Shown here: in pieces, positions 60,279 through 64,000 of the stretch
Numbering within the stretch: position 1 is the stretch's first letter
Layout of the letters: every line of letters begins with the position of its first letter
Origin: Colwellia sp. C2M11
GTDB taxonomy: Bacteria > Pseudomonadota > Gammaproteobacteria > Enterobacterales > Alteromonadaceae
Length of the DNA stretch: 64,000 nt
Reading direction: 5' to 3'
Assembly: GCF_018860915.1 (NCBI RefSeq)
Contig: NZ_JAHKQD010000037.1
Location: 56,294 to 120,293 of the forward strand
Program-made: the position numbers and the translations under genes
Notes under the pieces: generated by a model
Database searches by the model: none
Seen by the model: only the letters and a program-made list of their open reading frames with translations
What the model was told of the DNA's origin: nothing

Positions 60279-60455
60279 GTCACGTTACTCCCTTTGCTAA
60301 GCAAGAGACTTGTTTGGTGATTATCATTTAAAGTTAAGATTGATTGTATTATATTGTATGCAATCAAGCTTGACTTGAAACTATTCCACTATGAACTAAA
60401 ACGATATTATTAATATGGTTTTAGCACATAAAACAATCGAATAAAGGACTGTAAT

Positions 60456-63400
60456 ATGTCGAAATACCTTCAGAAAATTATCACTGTCGGAATGATGCTA
60501 ACCATGTCAGTATCGATAGTGAGCGTTAATGCCCAGGCGAAAGAATTAAAAGAAGAAAAACCTACTTGGTCGGTTAATTCGCCACAAGGCGTGTTTAAAA
60601 ATGCGAGTATAGACGTGACCTCTGGTACATGGATGAATGTTGATGTTAGTCCAGATGGTACAACGTTGCTTTTTGATTTGCTCGGTGATATTTACACTAT
60701 GCCAATCACAGGTGGTGAAGCTACTCCGCTAATGACGGATATTGCATGGCAAATGCAGCCGAAATTTAGTCCGGACGGCAAGTATATAGCATTTACTTCC
60801 GATGAAGATGGTGGCGATAATTTATGGATTATGAATCGAGATGGCAGTAATCGAAAAGCCGTTTCAACAGAGCCATTTCGTTTATTAAATAGCCCCGCAT
60901 GGTCTCCTGATGGTAACTATTTAATTGGCAGGAAACACTACTCTAGTACACGTTCTTTGGGGGCTGGTGAGGTTTGGCTTTACCATAAAACTGGTGGTAG
61001 CGGTGTTATGTTAACTAAAAGGCCTAATGAACAAAAAGATTTAGGTGAGCCTGCTTATTCTGCTGATGGCAAGTATGTTTATTTTTCTCAAGATGCAACA
61101 CCAGGGAAAACCTTTCATTATTCAAAAGATTCAGTGAAAGGTATTTACAAAATAAAACGCTTGGAGTTAGCAACAGGCGAAATTGACACCATTATTAGCG
61201 GTAAAGGTGGTGCTATTCGTCCAACACCGTCACCCGACGGAAAATACCTTGCTTTTATTAGCCGTGATGACTTTTCTTCAAACCTCTATTTATACGATTT
61301 AACCAGCGGTAAAGAAACAAAAATCTATGAAAATTTAGAACGTGACTTGCAAGAAACATGGGCGATTCATGGGGTGTATCCTAATATTGCTTGGACACCT
61401 AAGAGCGATAGTTTAGTTTTTTGGAATGGTGGAAAAATTAATCGTTTAGATATTGCTTCTAAAAAATCATCAATCATTGATTTTCATGTAAAAACTGTGA
61501 AAAGAATTCAACAAGCATTGCGATTTAAGCAAGACTTACCACAAGATAAATTTAATGTAAAAATGCTTCGTGATGTTGAGATATCGCCAGATGGCAATAA
61601 AGTTGTGTTTGAGTCTATGGGGCACATATACACACGTAATATTAAGAACGGTAAAGCACAAGGAAAGGCGAAACGATTAACTAAACAACAAAGCCATTAT
61701 GAATTAAACCCAAGCTTTTCTCGTGATGGTAAAAACATTGTTTATGCTACATGGAATGACGATAAACAAGGTCAGATTCGTATTGTTTCAAGTAGAGGAG
61801 GTAAAGGCAAAGCATTATTAAATGAGCCAGGGAAATACATTGAGCCAACTTTTTCTCCTGATGGAAAAACAGTGGTATATCGTAAAATATCTGGTGGTTA
61901 TATTACTCAACCGACTTGGGATCTTAATACAGGGATCTATGCGATATCTGCTAAAGGTGAACGTCAAGGTCGTAAACCTATTTTCATCACGAAAGATGGC
62001 AGACAGCCTCATTTTGGCAGCAGCAGTGATAATATTTATGTCATGCGCAATGGTGACAAGCCACAATTAGCATATGTGAGTCTTGATGGGAAAGAAGACC
62101 GAGTATTATATCAAGGAGAATTTGCTACTGAGTATAACGTATCACCTAACGGTAAATATTTAGCTTTTGCAGAACGTTTTAAAGTATTTGTAACTCCTTT
62201 TGTTGAACGTGGTGATGTTATTACTATTGGCCCTAAAGGAGGTAACTTTCCTGTTAAACAATTATCAATGCGTGCCGGTGAAGGGATTAATTGGAATAGT
62301 GATTCAAATGAACTGTACTGGAGCTTAGGTGCTAATTTATTTCAAGCCAATATTACTGATATTTTTGCAATAACTGATGCTGTAGATAAGAAAGAAAATA
62401 TTGATAACACCTCTAAAGAGGCATCAGCAACAGAAGTAACTAAAACTTACCTTGGTTATACTAGTGCTGTTGACAAGCCTTCAGGCATTATCGCTTTTGT
62501 GGGCGGTAAAGTGGTTACTATGGAAGGTGATAAAGTTATCGATAATGGTACTGTTTTGGTTGAAGGTAATATAATCAAAGCAATAGGTAGTAAGTTAGAT
62601 GTTACTATTCCTTCTTCAGCTATTGTTATCGATATAACTGGCAAGAGTATTATGCCAGGGCTCATTGATGCGCATGCACATGGTCCACAAGGCAATAATC
62701 AAATAATTCCTCAACAGAACTGGAAAAACTATGCCGGTTTAGCTTTGGGAGTTACCAGTATTCATGATCCATCGAATGACACTAACGAATTTTTTGCGGC
62801 GAGTGAAATGCAAAAAGCAGGAAAAATTGTTGCGGCACGTTTATTTTCAACAGGAAAAATCCTTTATGGTGCAAATGCTGCTGGATATACGGCACATGTG
62901 GATAGTTTAGCTGATGCTAAGTTTCATGTTGAGCGTTTAAAAGAAGCGGGCGCTTTTAGTGTAAAAAGCTACAATCAACCACGTAGAAATCAACGTCAGC
63001 AATTTATTCAAGCGGCACGAGAGTTAAATATGCTGGTAGTTCCTGAAGGTGGCTCTTTATTACAGCATAACTTAACCATGTTAGTTGATGGTCATACAAC
63101 TTTAGAGCATTCAATTCCTGTCGCTAATATTTACGACGACGTGAAGCAGTTATGGTCGCAATCTGAAATGGCATATACACCTACGCTTGTCGTTGCCTAT
63201 GGTGGAATTTGGGGGGAGAACTACTGGTATGATAAAACTGATGTTTGGTTACATCCTCGTTTAAGTAAGTATGTACCAAGTGAGTTTTTACAACCTAGAG
63301 CGATGCGTAGACCAAAAGCGCCATTGCATCACTATAATCATTTTAGCGTTGCTAAGGTGGCTAAAGAGTTACAAGATTTAGGTATTAAAGTTAATTCAGG

Positions 63401-63719
63401 TGGTCATGGACAGCGTGAAGGATTGGCGATGCACTGGGAAATGTGGATGATGGCGCAAGGTGGGATGACACCATTACAAGCATTAAAAACTGCGACTATT
63501 GCTTCAGCACAAACGTTAGGCTTAGACGAACAACTTGGTTCAATTAAAACAGGTAAATTAGCCGATCTAATTGTGGTTGATGGCGATGTCAGCCAAGATA
63601 TACGACAAAGTGATAAGGTTATTTATACTATGATTAATGGTCGTTTATACAATGCTGAAACTATGGATGAAGTAGGGCATTATGATAATAAACGCGCTAA
63701 GTTCTATTTTGAAAATTAG
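60456..63719 (+). CDS. Secreted TolB-like beta-propeller / amidohydrolase fusion
   Basis: 1087 residues. A signal peptide (to about residue 28, VNAQA-KE) is followed by PD40/TolB-type beta-propeller repeats (about 50-640; repeated SPDGKY-type strands such as FSPDGKYIAFTS, YSADGKYVYFSQ, PSPDGKYLAFIS). A C-terminal amidohydrolase (about 670-1087) has metal ligands His740 and His742 in GLIDAHAHGPQ, a candidate carboxylated Lys837, His885 in LEHSIP and His984 in SGGHGQREG. Probably a periplasmic or secreted metallo-hydrolase acting on a peptide or cyclic-amide substrate. Ribosome site AAAGGA is 7 bases upstream. Confidence 0.9.
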   Translation: MSKYLQKIITVGMMLTMSVSIVSVNAQAKELKEEKPTWSVNSPQGVFKNASIDVTSGTWMNVDVSPDGTTLLFDLLGDIYTMPITGGEATPLMTDIAWQMQPKFSPDGKYIAFTSDEDGGDNLWIMNRDGSNRKAVSTEPFRLLNSPAWSPDGNYLIGRKHYSSTRSLGAGEVWLYHKTGGSGVMLTKRPNEQKDLGEPAYSADGKYVYFSQDATPGKTFHYSKDSVKGIYKIKRLELATGEIDTIISGKGGAIRPTPSPDGKYLAFISRDDFSSNLYLYDLTSGKETKIYENLERDLQETWAIHGVYPNIAWTPKSDSLVFWNGGKINRLDIASKKSSIIDFHVKTVKRIQQALRFKQDLPQDKFNVKMLRDVEISPDGNKVVFESMGHIYTRNIKNGKAQGKAKRLTKQQSHYELNPSFSRDGKNIVYATWNDDKQGQIRIVSSRGGKGKALLNEPGKYIEPTFSPDGKTVVYRKISGGYITQPTWDLNTGIYAISAKGERQGRKPIFITKDGRQPHFGSSSDNIYVMRNGDKPQLAYVSLDGKEDRVLYQGEFATEYNVSPNGKYLAFAERFKVFVTPFVERGDVITIGPKGGNFPVKQLSMRAGEGINWNSDSNELYWSLGANLFQANITDIFAITDAVDKKENIDNTSKEASATEVTKTYLGYTSAVDKPSGIIAFVGGKVVTMEGDKVIDNGTVLVEGNIIKAIGSKLDVTIPSSAIVIDITGKSIMPGLIDAHAHGPQGNNQIIPQQNWKNYAGLALGVTSIHDPSNDTNEFFAASEMQKAGKIVAARLFSTGKILYGANAAGYTAHVDSLADAKFHVERLKEAGAFSVKSYNQPRRNQRQQFIQAARELNMLVVPEGGSLLQHNLTMLVDGHTTLEHSIPVANIYDDVKQLWSQSEMAYTPTLVVAYGGIWGENYWYDKTDVWLHPRLSKYVPSEFLQPRAMRRPKAPLHHYNHFSVAKVAKELQDLGIKVNSGGHGQREGLAMHWEMWMMAQGGMTPLQALKTATIASAQTLGLDEQLGSIKTGKLADLIVVDGDVSQDIRQSDKVIYTMINGRLYNAETMDEVGHYDNKRAKFYFEN

Positions 63720-63733
63720 CAATAGAGCTTACT

Positions 63734-63768
63734 ACATGTAATAAAAAGACTGTCTTTTTATTACATGT
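63734..63768. repeat. Perfect 35-bp palindrome after the amidohydrolase gene
   Basis: 17-bp arms (63734-63750, ACATGTAATAAAAAGAC, with 63752-63768) around one base, 14 bases past the stop. There is no clear T-run after it, so it is an unusual terminator or a stabilising hairpin. The remaining bases to 64000 show nothing recognisable. Confidence 0.7.
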
Positions 63769-64000
63769 TATATGTTTGTTTAGGAAGTAAATATATACCT
63801 ACCAAATAGGCATAATAAGTTCATTTTATTAGGTTAGATTAGATTCGTTTAAATTTAAATGGTTAACTTTTATAATTATACCAATCTCACTAGCTATGTG
63901 ATCATTTCTACTTGCTAAAATCACCAACTACATCGTTATTTATTTAATAATTAGAACAACTAGTTATTGCAATAAATGCCTTGTATTTGGCAATTTTTTC

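Overview
The window reads as chromosomal DNA of a marine gammaproteobacterium of the order Alteromonadales, most like Colwellia or a close relative. This rests on the AT-rich base composition, gene orders shared with E. coli and Shewanella (lptD-surA-pdxA-rsmA-apaH, djlA/rluA/rapA, dksA-gluQ-pcnB-folK-panB-panC, astC-astA-astD), and lineage-typical genes (panP, DUF2780, DUF3016, DUF3802, a MOSC/ferredoxin fusion). I see no rRNA, tRNA, CRISPR array, prophage or insertion sequence. Taxonomy is inferred from gene content only.

Layout. 1-3.0 kb: the 3' part of a PAPS sulfotransferase gene facing a chemotaxis receptor. 3.3-9.8 kb: the envelope/cofactor/rRNA-methylation operon lptD-surA-pdxA-rsmA-apaH on the minus strand, lacking apaG. 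9.9-15.6 kb: djlA, a DUF3530 hydrolase-like protein, rluA and rapA. 15.9-21.5 kb: two LysR-regulator/transporter divergent pairs (MFS and YeiH) with a peroxiredoxin-like and a DUF3016 protein between them. 21.5-23.6 kb: elongation factor P and its lysine-aminomutase modifier EpmB. 23.8-28.6 kb: glucokinase, DUF2780, MscS, aldo/keto reductase and an acyltransferase. 28.8-39.4 kb: the YadG/YadH ABC exporter, a TrmB-like methyltransferase, the PLP aspartate decarboxylase panP facing panC-panB, then folK, pcnB, a flavin reductase, gluQ and dksA. 40.0-48.7 kb: the spc and alpha ribosomal operons (rplN to rplQ, with secY, rpmJ and rpoA). 48.8-64 kb: prkB, DUF3802, arginine succinyltransferase-pathway genes with a DUF1338 enzyme, an HDOD protein, pabA, a YcbX-like protein, mpl and a large beta-propeller amidohydrolase.

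How parts fit together. PanP makes beta-alanine for PanC and occupies the place panD has in E. coli, so panP-panC-panB form a pantothenate locus. dksA lies directly upstream of, and divergent from, the spc promoter, which has the GC-rich discriminator typical of DksA/ppGpp-controlled promoters. The spc operon is detached from the S10 operon, because rpsQ and rpmC do not precede rplN. The alpha operon keeps an S4-type leader structure. The ast genes have a candidate tandem ArgR site upstream and hairpins between genes that could grade their expression.

Most of the window is conserved housekeeping DNA. I found no convincing new multi-gene system. The points most worth a second look are the probable AUU start of pcnB, the spc/S10 split with its structured leader, the four phased GTTAAC sites upstream of the DUF2780 gene, two very short unannotated ORFs, and an acyltransferase with a winged-helix-like tail.
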